Made by a program: the position numbers and the translations under genes. DNA of 64,000 bases from SSSZ01 sp016790965. GTDB lineage: Bacteria; Pseudomonadota; Gammaproteobacteria; Burkholderiales; Rhodocyclaceae. The stretch covers positions 62,001 through 126,000 of the forward strand of contig JAEUNZ010000012.1 in NCBI GenBank assembly GCA_016790965.1, read 5' to 3'. The notes under the pieces are model-generated. The model saw only the letters and a program-made list of their open reading frames with translations, did no database searches and had not been told where the DNA came from. Positions 30,873-38,170 of this stretch are shown here, in pieces. Within the stretch, counting starts at the first letter, position 1, and each line of letters starts with the position of its first letter.

Positions 30873-31675
30873 TGGACTTGGGGAGGGCCGTCAGCCCCCC
30901 CGCAGCAATGGCAGAACCCTCTCCCTTTCCGGTTGCGCCCCGTCCCTTCGATGGGGCCAGCCGCCACGTCGATCCCGGCGCCTGCTTCGACTGGCTTCGC
31001 CAGGGTTGGGCGCTCTTCCTGGCCGACCCGGGAACCTGGCTGGCCTGTTCCCTGCTCACGCTCCTCATCGGTATCAGCCCCACCCTCGTTCCCCTGGTAG
31101 GCGGCGTGGCGACCAACCTCCTGATGCCCATCCTGAGCGCCGGCCTCCTCGACCAGGCCCGCCGCCAGTCCCGCGGCGAGGATATCGACGTGGGCGGGCT
31201 GTTCAACGGCTTTCGCCACCGCACGGGTGAGCTCGTCCTCCTGGGCGTGGTGTTCACCGTGGCCATCGTGGCCGTCGTGGTGGTCATCGGCATCCTCATC
31301 GGCGGCGGCGTCGCCGGCGGCCTGTTCGGCGCCTCCACCGGCCGGCCGGTTGTGGCCGGTGCCGGCTTCGGCGTCGTTCTGGGCGGACTTCTGCTCGGCG
31401 GCCTGCTGATCTCCCTGGCCCTGGTGCCCCTGACCATGGCCATGTGGTTCGCCCCCGCCCTGGTGTATTTCAACGGCATGGCACCGGTGGCAGCCATGAA
31501 GGCGAGCTTCGCCGCCTGCCTCGCCAACTGGCTGCCCTTCCTGGTGTTCAGCGTCATCCTTACGGTGCTCTGCTTCTTTGCCACCCTGCCCCTGGGTCTG
31601 GGCTTTCTCGTCCTCCTGCCCGTCTTCTCCGGCGCCCTGTACGCCTCCTACCGCGACGTCTTTCCCACCAGTTGA
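30872..31675 (+). CDS. BPSS1780-family membrane protein (first copy)
   Basis: A 267-residue inner-membrane protein with about six hydrophobic segments, including LVLLGVVFTVAIVAVVVVIG, and the C-terminal motif LPVFSGALYASYRDVF typical of the BPSS1780 family. Function is unknown. The ATG at 30872 overlaps the DUF2782 stop (TAATG), which favours translational coupling; a second ATG at 30908 (MAEPSPFP) is an alternative because it gives a cleaner N-terminus. It overlaps the next, paralogous gene (TGATG). Confidence 0.8.
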   Translation: MDLGRAVSPPAAMAEPSPFPVAPRPFDGASRHVDPGACFDWLRQGWALFLADPGTWLACSLLTLLIGISPTLVPLVGGVATNLLMPILSAGLLDQARRQSRGEDIDVGGLFNGFRHRTGELVLLGVVFTVAIVAVVVVIGILIGGGVAGGLFGASTGRPVVAGAGFGVVLGGLLLGGLLISLALVPLTMAMWFAPALVYFNGMAPVAAMKASFAACLANWLPFLVFSVILTVLCFFATLPLGLGFLVLLPVFSGALYASYRDVFPTS

Positions 31676-32448
31676 TGCGCGCCCAACAACTTCCCCCCGC
31701 CGCGGGCTGGAACTGGATCGTCGGCGGCGCCGGCCTTTACCGCCGCAATCCGCCCGTCCTTGGCCTCCTCGTCGTCGCCTACTGGTTCACCGTCGTCCTG
31801 CTCTCGGCCCTGCCCCTCATCGGCACGGTGCTCGCCTCCCTGGCCGTTCCCGGGCTCTCGGTGGGACTCATGCACAGTTGCCGCCTGCTGGAGCGCCGCC
31901 AGACACCGGCACTACAAACCCTCTACGGCGGCTTGCGCGAAAACCCGCGCACCCTGGCGGCCCTCGGTGCCCTCTATCTGGCCTGCACGCTGGCCATCCT
32001 GATGCTTTCGTCCCTGGCCGACGGCGGCGAGTTGTTGCGCTTCATGCTTTCCGGCCAGCCACTGGACCGGGAGACGGTGGAGAGCGGCCGCCTCATGGCG
32101 CCGGCGACCATCGTCATCCTGCTCCTCGCTCCGGTGCTCATGGCCTACTGGTTTGCCCCGGTTCTCGCCGCCTGGCACGGGCTTCCGGTGGGCAAGGCGC
32201 TGTTCTTCAGCCTGATGGCCTGCTGGATCAACTGGCGCGCCTTCCTGACCTATGGCATCGCGCTGGCCCTGGTGGCGGCAGTGCTGCCTGGCGTGGTGCT
32301 GGCCGTCCTCCTGCTCATTTTCCCCGACGCGGCCAATTTCCTCACCGCCCTGGTCACCGTGCCGGCCATGCTGGTCCTGGCGCCCATCGTCTTCGCCAGC
32401 TTTTACGTCAGTTACCGCGACGTGTTCGGAATCGATGCCGCGGCTTGA
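31675..32448 (+). CDS. BPSS1780-family membrane protein (second copy)
   Basis: A 257-residue inner-membrane protein with about six hydrophobic segments. It shares with the preceding gene the N-terminal amphipathic segment (GWNWIVGGAGLYRRNPPV), the motif YWFAPVLAAWHGLPVGKALF and the C-terminal VFASFYVSYRDVFG, so the pair arose by tandem duplication. The two are strongly diverged and may form a heteromer. Its start overlaps the stop of the first copy, and its 3' end overlaps nadD by 14 nt. Confidence 0.82.
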   Translation: MRAQQLPPAAGWNWIVGGAGLYRRNPPVLGLLVVAYWFTVVLLSALPLIGTVLASLAVPGLSVGLMHSCRLLERRQTPALQTLYGGLRENPRTLAALGALYLACTLAILMLSSLADGGELLRFMLSGQPLDRETVESGRLMAPATIVILLLAPVLMAYWFAPVLAAWHGLPVGKALFFSLMACWINWRAFLTYGIALALVAAVLPGVVLAVLLLIFPDAANFLTALVTVPAMLVLAPIVFASFYVSYRDVFGIDAAA

Positions 32449-33094
32449 ACCCCTGGGTGTTTTCGGGGGCACCTTCGACCCGGTCCATAGCGGGCATCTG
32501 CGCCTGGCAGAAGAGGCCCGCGAGGGCCTCGCGCTGAGCGGTGTGCGCTGGATTCCGGCCGGGCAGCCCCCCCACCGGGACCGGCCCGGCGTCGGGGCTG
32601 CCCACCGGCTGGCCATGGTGCGCCTGGCCGTGGCGGGCAACCCCGCCTTCTCCGTCGACGCCAGCGAAGCGGAAGCCGAGCGCCCGAGCTACACCGTGCC
32701 CACCCTGGAGCGCCTGCGGGAGGAACTGGGCCGCGAGCGGCCCCTGGTCCTGCTGCTGGGGGCCGACGCCTTTGCCGGCTTGCCCACCTGGCACCGCTGG
32801 ACGACCCTGTTCGAGCTTGCCCATGTGGCGGTTTCCCACCGCCCCGGCTACCCGGTGGAGTCCGGCAGCCTGCTGCCGGCCCTGGCGGAGGAGTTCGCCC
32901 GCCGGCGCCTGGCCTGCCCGGATGGCCTGGGACTAGCCCCCGGCGGGGGCATCGTCACCTTCGCCATGACTCAGTTGGCCATTTCCGCCACCCAGATTCG
33001 CGGCATCGTCGCCCGGGGCGCCAGTCCCCGCTATTTGCTGCCCGACGCCCTTGTCGACTATATTCAACGTCACCACCTCTACCAAAGCGCCTGA
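32435..33094 (+). CDS. nadD: Nicotinate-nucleotide adenylyltransferase
   Basis: A 219-residue enzyme that adenylates nicotinate mononucleotide in NAD synthesis. The nucleotidyltransferase motif GVFGGTFDPVHSGHLRLAEE contains the HxGH pair, and the C-terminal ISATQIRGIVARG is the ISxTxIR motif. ATG 32435 (MPRLEPLGVFGG) lies inside the end of the BPSS1780 gene; coupling is likely. It runs into rsfS by a TGATG overlap, the usual nadD-rsfS-rlmH order. Confidence 0.95.
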   Translation: MPRLEPLGVFGGTFDPVHSGHLRLAEEAREGLALSGVRWIPAGQPPHRDRPGVGAAHRLAMVRLAVAGNPAFSVDASEAEAERPSYTVPTLERLREELGRERPLVLLLGADAFAGLPTWHRWTTLFELAHVAVSHRPGYPVESGSLLPALAEEFARRRLACPDGLGLAPGGGIVTFAMTQLAISATQIRGIVARGASPRYLLPDALVDYIQRHHLYQSA

Positions 33095-33459
33095 TGGACG
33101 TCCGCAAACTGCAAAAGATCGTTGTCGCTGCCCTGGAAGACATCAAGGGCAAGGACATCGAAGTCATCAACACCACGCGCCTCACCTCCCTGTTCGACCG
33201 CATCGTCATCGCCTCCGGGGATTCCAACCGCCAGGTCAAGGCCCTGGCCCGCAATGTGCAGGAAAAGGTGCGCGAAGCCGGCGGCGAAGTCGTCTCGGTG
33301 GAGGGCGAGGAATTCGGCGAATGGGTACTGGTGGATCTGGGCGATCTGGTGGTCCATGTCATGCAGCCGGCAGTCCGCCAGTACTACAACCTGGAAGAAC
33401 TCTGGCAGGTGACGCCGGCCCAGCGCCGCGCCGCAGCGGCAGAATCCCGGGCCGCATGA
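33094..33459 (+). CDS. rsfS: Ribosome silencing factor RsfS
   Basis: A 121-residue protein that binds uL14 and blocks subunit joining in starvation. Family signatures are VVAALEDIKGKDIEVINTTR, SLFDRIVIASGDSNRQVKAL and WVLVDLGDLVVHVMQPAVRQ, ending YYNLEELW. A ~12-residue Ala/Arg tail follows. It overlaps nadD by one base and rlmH by four (ATGA), so the three are co-translated. Confidence 0.96.
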   Translation: MDVRKLQKIVVAALEDIKGKDIEVINTTRLTSLFDRIVIASGDSNRQVKALARNVQEKVREAGGEVVSVEGEEFGEWVLVDLGDLVVHVMQPAVRQYYNLEELWQVTPAQRRAAAAESRAA

Positions 33460-33926
33460 GGCTCGCGGTGGTGGCCGTGGGCCACCGGCAGCCGGCGTGG
33501 ATAGACGCAGGCTGCACGGAGTATCTGCGCCGCATGCCTCGGGAACTCCCCGCCACCCTGGTTGAAATCAAGCCCGAGCCCCGGGGCTCGAAAAGCCGGG
33601 AGCAGCTCCTGGCGGCGGAGAAGGGACGCATCCGAGACGTCCTGCCCAGCAGTGCCCGCCTGGTCGTCCTAGACGAGCGGGGCGACGACCTCACCACCCT
33701 GCAATTGGCGCGCCGCCTGGAGAGTTGGATGCACGACGGCCGCGACGCTGCCCTGCTGATCGGCGGCGCCGATGGCCTGGACGAGGATTTGAAACGCGGC
33801 GCCGACGAGCGTCTGCGCCTCTCCAGCCTTACCCTTCCCCACGGTCTGGCGCGCCTGCTGCTGTGCGAGCAGTTGTACCGGGCGGTGAGCGTGCTCAAGA
33901 ATCACCCCTATCACCGGGAAGGTTGA
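33456..33926 (+). CDS. rlmH: 23S rRNA pseudouridine1915 N3-methyltransferase
   Basis: A 156-residue SPOUT-class methyltransferase acting on 70S ribosomes at helix 69. The SAM-binding knot is seen in LLIGGADGLDEDLKRGADER and LTLPHGLARLLLCEQLYRAV, and the characteristic C-terminus is HPYHREG. Its length fits the family exactly. The start ATGA overlaps the rsfS stop. It closes the nadD-rsfS-rlmH unit and precedes maf by 32 nt. Confidence 0.96.
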   Translation: MRLAVVAVGHRQPAWIDAGCTEYLRRMPRELPATLVEIKPEPRGSKSREQLLAAEKGRIRDVLPSSARLVVLDERGDDLTTLQLARRLESWMHDGRDAALLIGGADGLDEDLKRGADERLRLSSLTLPHGLARLLLCEQLYRAVSVLKNHPYHREG

Positions 33927-33958
33927 ACCATCCCCGCTCACCCCTGATCCCGAGACCC

Positions 33959-34561
33959 ATGCGCATCCATCTTGCCTCCCGCAGTCCCCGCCGCCGCGAG
34001 ATTCTCGGCCAGATCGGCGTGGCCTTCGACACCATGATTTTTCGCACCGGCGAGCGAGCCGACCCGGAAACCGACGAGACGCCGTTCCCCGGCGAGGATC
34101 CCGCAGCGTACGTGGAGCGCGTCGCCCGGTCCAAGGCGGACCACGGCGGGCGCATCCTCGACTGGCGCAAGCTGGTGCGCCAGCCGGTGCTGGCGGCCGA
34201 CACCACGCTGGATTTCGCCGGTTCCATCATCGGCAAACCGGCGGGGCCCGGCGACGCCGAGGCCATTCTGCGTAGCCTGTCGGGGAATACCCATCGCGTC
34301 CTTACCGGTGTGGCCCTGCACCACGGAGGCCGCACCGAATTCGCCCTGTCGGTCAGCGAGGTGGCCTTCCGCCCCCTGGACGATGAGGAAATCCGGCACT
34401 ACGTCGCCAGCGGCGATCCCCTGGACAAGGCTGGCGCCTACGGCATTCAGGGACGCGCCGGCATTTTCGTGCGCCACCTCGCCGGCAGCTACACCGGTGT
34501 GATGGGCTTGCCGGTCTGCGAAACCGCCGAACTTCTGAAGGCTGCCGGCTGGCGTTTTTAA
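33959..34561 (+). CDS. Maf-family nucleotide pyrophosphatase
   Basis: A 200-residue house-cleaning nucleotide pyrophosphatase. The N-terminal LASRSPRRREILGQIGVAF, AADTTLDFAGSIIGKP and the C-terminal YGIQGRAGIFVRHLAGSYTG, VMGLPVCETAELL are family motifs. Maf proteins hydrolyse dTTP/UTP or modified nucleotides such as m7GTP. The canonical ADTxV of the active site is ADTTLDFAG here, so I leave the subfamily open. It is followed at once by repeat copy C. Confidence 0.9.
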   Translation: MRIHLASRSPRRREILGQIGVAFDTMIFRTGERADPETDETPFPGEDPAAYVERVARSKADHGGRILDWRKLVRQPVLAADTTLDFAGSIIGKPAGPGDAEAILRSLSGNTHRVLTGVALHHGGRTEFALSVSEVAFRPLDDEEIRHYVASGDPLDKAGAYGIQGRAGIFVRHLAGSYTGVMGLPVCETAELLKAAGWRF

Positions 34562-34703
34562 CCGGGAAACCTCAGGTGCCCGCCCGAACGCACCAGCGGG
34601 CTCGTAGCAAGGTCACCCGCAGGGTGAGCGATTCGGACTGGCGTGGAGGGCAGGGGCGCAGAGGATTCCGGGCATTGGCAAGCGATCAACTGAGGTTTCC
34701 AGG
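34562..34703 (-). repeat. Copy C (short form, inverted) of the CCTGGAAACCTC inverted-repeat element
   Basis: In the minus direction the element starts CCTGGAAACCTCAGTTGATC, carries GCTTGCCAATGCCCGGAATC, CGCTCACCCTGCGGGTGACC and TTGCTACGAGCCCGCTGG, and ends CACCTGAGGTTTCCCGG. It matches copies A and B over about 110 nt. It begins at the first base after the maf stop and fills the convergent gap to the glycosyltransferase-like gene. Confidence 0.87.
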
Positions 34704-34760
34704 TTTAACCCCGATGCATCGGCTGAAATTTACGGAACCCTCCGAAGAACGATCAGACCG

Positions 34761-35813
34761 CTACCGCACGAGCTGCAGCAGATGCGCCACCGCGTCAGCC
34801 GCGCCGGCGGTTGCGGGCGGCATCGGTGGGGACTGGCTCCACAGCGTCTGCAACTCGCCCTCCAGCCCCCCCTCAGTCAAGGCCCGGGCGGACACCTCCC
34901 GGCAGGCCCCGTGGGCGTGCAGCCAGGCGATGAGGCAGTCCTGTTCCGGCCAGTCGTCCCGGCGCACGTAGAGCACCGGCGTTGCGCAGGCCGCGGCCTC
35001 AGTGAAGGTGCCGTAACCAGGTTTGGTGAGCACCGCGTCCACCGAGGCAAGCAAGTCCGGAAAATCCAGATCGCAGGATTCCGCCGCCACAGCGTCCGGG
35101 TGGCGACAATCCCAGACCGCCGGGACCAACCAGCGCAGGCCGGAGTTGTGCGGCCAGGCTTCGAGAGGCAGGCGATGGGCGATGCCGCCCAGAGCGATGA
35201 GGACGTTGCGCCGGCCAGCGGGGAAACCCAGGGGGCGCCGCTGCCCGGGGCGAGCGACCACGCCGATATCCACCCGATTGTCCAGCTCGTCCATGGGCAT
35301 GGCCGGAGTCGGCCGCAGGAAGGCACCGGCGGCGCGATAGGCGGCGAGCATCTCGCCGTGGATGCTCCCCGCCCAGGCTTGGTGGCAGAAGAAATGGGCG
35401 AAGAGGTCGGCCCAGTTGAGGGAGCACACGGCGGCGGCAGGGATGCCGGCCGCCGCCGCCCCGGCGAGGGGCAGGTAGCTCACCGAGGAGAGAACCAGAT
35501 CGGCCCCCGAGTCCCTCAAGCACCGAGCCTCGGCGTCGACCCGGCGAGTCCAATCGGCGTGCTCGCCGCGGTAGGCAGCGGCACTGGCGGCAAGGTCCAG
35601 AGCCAGGGCGTCGCGCATGACGAAGCCAAAATCGGACCCTTGGGGCAGATGGCTGAACGCCGGCGCAATCCGCTTGCCCAGCGTCGCAGCCGGCAGGGCG
35701 CTGCGCAGGGTCAGGCGTAGCCCGGGGATGGCTGCGCCCAGGGCGTTGATGATGGGCGCGGCGATGGCCAGATGGCCGAGGCCGTGGCTTGAAATGTCGG
35801 CAAACAGGTGCAT
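34761..35813 (-). CDS. Glycosyltransferase-like protein (GT-B/MurG-like fold)
   Basis: A 350-residue protein. The N-terminus MHLFADISSHGLGHLAIAAP has the HGxGH-type glycine/histidine loop of GT-B enzymes, and the C-terminal half holds LIALGGIAHRLPLEAWPHN and SVDAVLTKPGYGTFTEAAAC, which match the donor-binding region (TKPGxGTxxEA) of GT28/MurG-like proteins. Substrate unknown; relatives include L-arabinokinase N-domains and orphan glycosyltransferases. The start at MHLF places a signal-less cytosolic protein; the upstream frame lies in the divergent promoter region. It is isolated: repeat C lies after it and a diguanylate cyclase is divergent. Confidence 0.65.
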   Translation of the reverse strand: MHLFADISSHGLGHLAIAAPIINALGAAIPGLRLTLRSALPAATLGKRIAPAFSHLPQGSDFGFVMRDALALDLAASAAAYRGEHADWTRRVDAEARCLRDSGADLVLSSVSYLPLAGAAAAGIPAAAVCSLNWADLFAHFFCHQAWAGSIHGEMLAAYRAAGAFLRPTPAMPMDELDNRVDIGVVARPGQRRPLGFPAGRRNVLIALGGIAHRLPLEAWPHNSGLRWLVPAVWDCRHPDAVAAESCDLDFPDLLASVDAVLTKPGYGTFTEAAACATPVLYVRRDDWPEQDCLIAWLHAHGACREVSARALTEGGLEGELQTLWSQSPPMPPATAGAADAVAHLLQLVR

Positions 35814-36058
35814 GGGCTCCTGAACCTCCGTGCGAGGGGCATTCCCCGCATTGGAGGGGAACGATGGGCCGGGCACCCCCTGCGCGCCCTGCCATGAATA
35901 CCGACGCCGGGGGACGGCGAGATCGGCGCCAGGCCCAAGTGTACAGCCCTTCTTTCTGCCATGACCGCCTGCCCTGCCATGGGCATCTTTCCGGACCCGC
36001 CGGCTTGCCAGCGACCTCCGCTCGGCGTACTTTGGTCGCTTCTCTTGGAGGAGGCTTC

Positions 36059-37990
36059 ATGGATATCGCGCCTCCCGGCTCCGACCCCCCTGTCAGCCCC
36101 CGGCCCTTGGCCGAAACCACGCCCTCGCCCGGGCCGGCGCCCTCCCTGCGCCATTTTCCTGCCCTGGCGCTCAGCTTCGGTGTGGGCGCGGTACTGGTGC
36201 TGTGGACGGTCATCGCCCTTGGCTTGGCCTCCCTTGAGCGCAGCGAGAAAGCCAGTGCCCACCGGGTGCTCGCCAATCTGGCCCGTTCCTTCGAGGGCCA
36301 CGTGGAGCGCTCCCTGGACAATATCGACCAGATTCTCGCCGCCGTCGCCCTTTCCGTGGCGCGCGAGGGTTTTCCGGATGATCTCGGAGACATCCTCGGC
36401 GACCGTGTCGGCGGTGACCCTCTCTTCCATGAGCTCGCCGTTGCCGATGCCCAGGGAAAAGTCCGGGTGCGCGGCGGCAGCGGATCCGGCGACTCCCTTG
36501 AGGGACAGCCCTTCTTCACCCGGCAGCGGGAGCGGCCGGACGGCGGTCTGCTGGTCAGCGAGCCGGCGGCGGGAGCGGTGCCGGGCCGGGTTTCGGTCAT
36601 TCTTTCCCATCGCGTGAGCGGGGGTGACGGCAATTTCGGCGGTGTCGTGGTGGCGTCCGTGGCGCCGGAGTACTTCACCCGCTTCTATTCCAGCTTCGAT
36701 CTGGGTGCGGGCGGCAGCGTCGCCCTGGTGAGCCTGGACGGCAAGGTACGCGCCCGACACGTCCGTCCTTCCGCCAGCGGCGCTTTCCCCCGGCAGGACG
36801 AAGCTCTCGCCCCCTCCACCCTGCGGGAGGTGCTCCAGCGCAACCCCCAGGGCACCCTGCAAGGCCCTAGTCCGGTGGACGGCGTCAGCCGCCTGTACGC
36901 TTATCGCGTCATGGAGCGCTATCCCTTTGCGGTGGTTGTCGGCATGGGCGAGGACCATGCCCTGGCCGATCTGGCGACCCGGCGCATGGAGTGGACCGGA
37001 CTGGGCGCCGCTGTCAGCCTCGTCATCCTGGGGCTCACCGCCGTGCTCTACCGCCGCTCTCTGCGCCTGTGCGAAGCCGAGGAACGCACCCGCGCCGCCC
37101 TGGAGCAAGTCCGCCTGAGCGCCAAGGTTTTCGAGGAAAGCAGCGACGGCATCATGATCTGCGACGGCGAAAACCGCATCCTGACGGTCAATCGGGCCTT
37201 CACGACCATCACCGGCTACGGGGCGGAGGAGGTCATCGGACGCAATCCCCGCTTCCTGGGTTCCGGCGCCACGCCCCGCGAAACCTACCAGGAAATGTGG
37301 TGCAGCCTGAGGGAGCGCGGCTCCTGGCACGGAGAGGTGGTCAATCGCCGCAAGGACGGGGAGAAGTATCCGGAATGGCTCTCCGTCTGTGAAGTACGCG
37401 ACAGCAAGGGCACCCTCACCCACCACATCGGCATCTTCTCGGACGCCACGGCCCACAAATTCGATGGCCGGCGCCTACACTTCCTGGTCCATTACGACAC
37501 CCTCACCGAACTGCCCAATCGCCTCCTGCTGGGGGATCGGCTCAGTCAGGCCGTGGCCGGCGCCCGGCGCACCGGCAAGAGCGTGGCCGTGCTGTTCATC
37601 GACCTGGACAATTTCAAGCCGGTCAACGATACCTATGGCCACGAAGCCGGTGACCGGCTGCTCAAGGCCGTGGCTTCCCGCCTGCATTCGGTCATCCGGG
37701 AAACCGACACCTTGGCCCGCCTGGGGGGTGACGAGTTCGTCCTGGTCATGCCCGAACTGGATTTCGACGGCCACGCCGAAGTGGTGGCGGAGAAATGCCG
37801 TACGGTATTTGACGCCCCCTTCGTCATCGCCGGCAACGAAATTCGTGCCGCGGCGAGCATAGGGATCGCCCGTTATCCCCTGGATGGCACGGACCCGCAA
37901 AGTCTGCTCGAAGCGGCCGACCGCGCCATGTATGCCGCCAAGGAAGCCGAGAAGGGTGCCACCCGGGCGCTGTCGCGCCGGGCACACTGA
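36059..37990 (+). CDS. Membrane diguanylate cyclase (extracytoplasmic sensor-PAS-GGDEF)
   Basis: A 643-residue protein with a first membrane helix near residues 35-60 (LALSFGVGAVLVLWTVIALG) and a second near 310-330 (GAAVSLVILGLTAVLYR), enclosing a Cache-like periplasmic sensor of about 250 residues. A PAS/PAC domain follows (SSDGIMICDGENRILTVNRA), then a GGDEF domain with VHYDTLTELPNRLLL, LARLGGDEFVLVMP and RETD as the inhibitory RxxD site. It should make c-di-GMP in response to an external small molecule. ATG 36059 has a strong GGAGGA eight nt upstream. It is convergent with a GGDEF-EAL gene, with a repeat element filling the gap. Confidence 0.92.
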   Translation: MDIAPPGSDPPVSPRPLAETTPSPGPAPSLRHFPALALSFGVGAVLVLWTVIALGLASLERSEKASAHRVLANLARSFEGHVERSLDNIDQILAAVALSVAREGFPDDLGDILGDRVGGDPLFHELAVADAQGKVRVRGGSGSGDSLEGQPFFTRQRERPDGGLLVSEPAAGAVPGRVSVILSHRVSGGDGNFGGVVVASVAPEYFTRFYSSFDLGAGGSVALVSLDGKVRARHVRPSASGAFPRQDEALAPSTLREVLQRNPQGTLQGPSPVDGVSRLYAYRVMERYPFAVVVGMGEDHALADLATRRMEWTGLGAAVSLVILGLTAVLYRRSLRLCEAEERTRAALEQVRLSAKVFEESSDGIMICDGENRILTVNRAFTTITGYGAEEVIGRNPRFLGSGATPRETYQEMWCSLRERGSWHGEVVNRRKDGEKYPEWLSVCEVRDSKGTLTHHIGIFSDATAHKFDGRRLHFLVHYDTLTELPNRLLLGDRLSQAVAGARRTGKSVAVLFIDLDNFKPVNDTYGHEAGDRLLKAVASRLHSVIRETDTLARLGGDEFVLVMPELDFDGHAEVVAEKCRTVFDAPFVIAGNEIRAAASIGIARYPLDGTDPQSLLEAADRAMYAAKEAEKGATRALSRRAH

Positions 37991-38004
37991 AGCCGAATTG
38001 CCGC

Positions 38005-38170
38005 TCAGAGCCTGTGAACTTTTTGGGCGCGCCCGAGCGGCGTGCCCAGGCGTGCACGATCAAGGCGCCAAGCACAGCCATAGCTCGGACTATGGCGGGC
38101 ATTGGCAACGCCGAGCGGGCGCAAGGGGGCATGACGAGCGGGGGCGAAAGAAATGTTCATAGGCTCTCAG
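38005..38170. repeat. 166-bp inverted-repeat element (long form of family F/G)
   Basis: The left end CTCAGAGCCTGTGAAC and right end GTTCATAGGCTCTCAG are inverted copies (14 of 16 matching). The sides carry GGGCGCGCCCGAGCGG and GAGCGGGGGCGAAAG, and the centre has a hairpin CCATAGCTCGGACTATGG. The right ~60 nt align well with the element at 51236. It fills the whole gap between two convergent c-di-GMP genes; the stop codon of the minus-strand gene lies inside its right end. Confidence 0.8.

Noticed and set aside
35711..37456. 581-codon minus-strand open frame over the diguanylate cyclase
   Set aside because: Antisense to a complete sensor-PAS-GGDEF protein with a strong ribosome-binding site.
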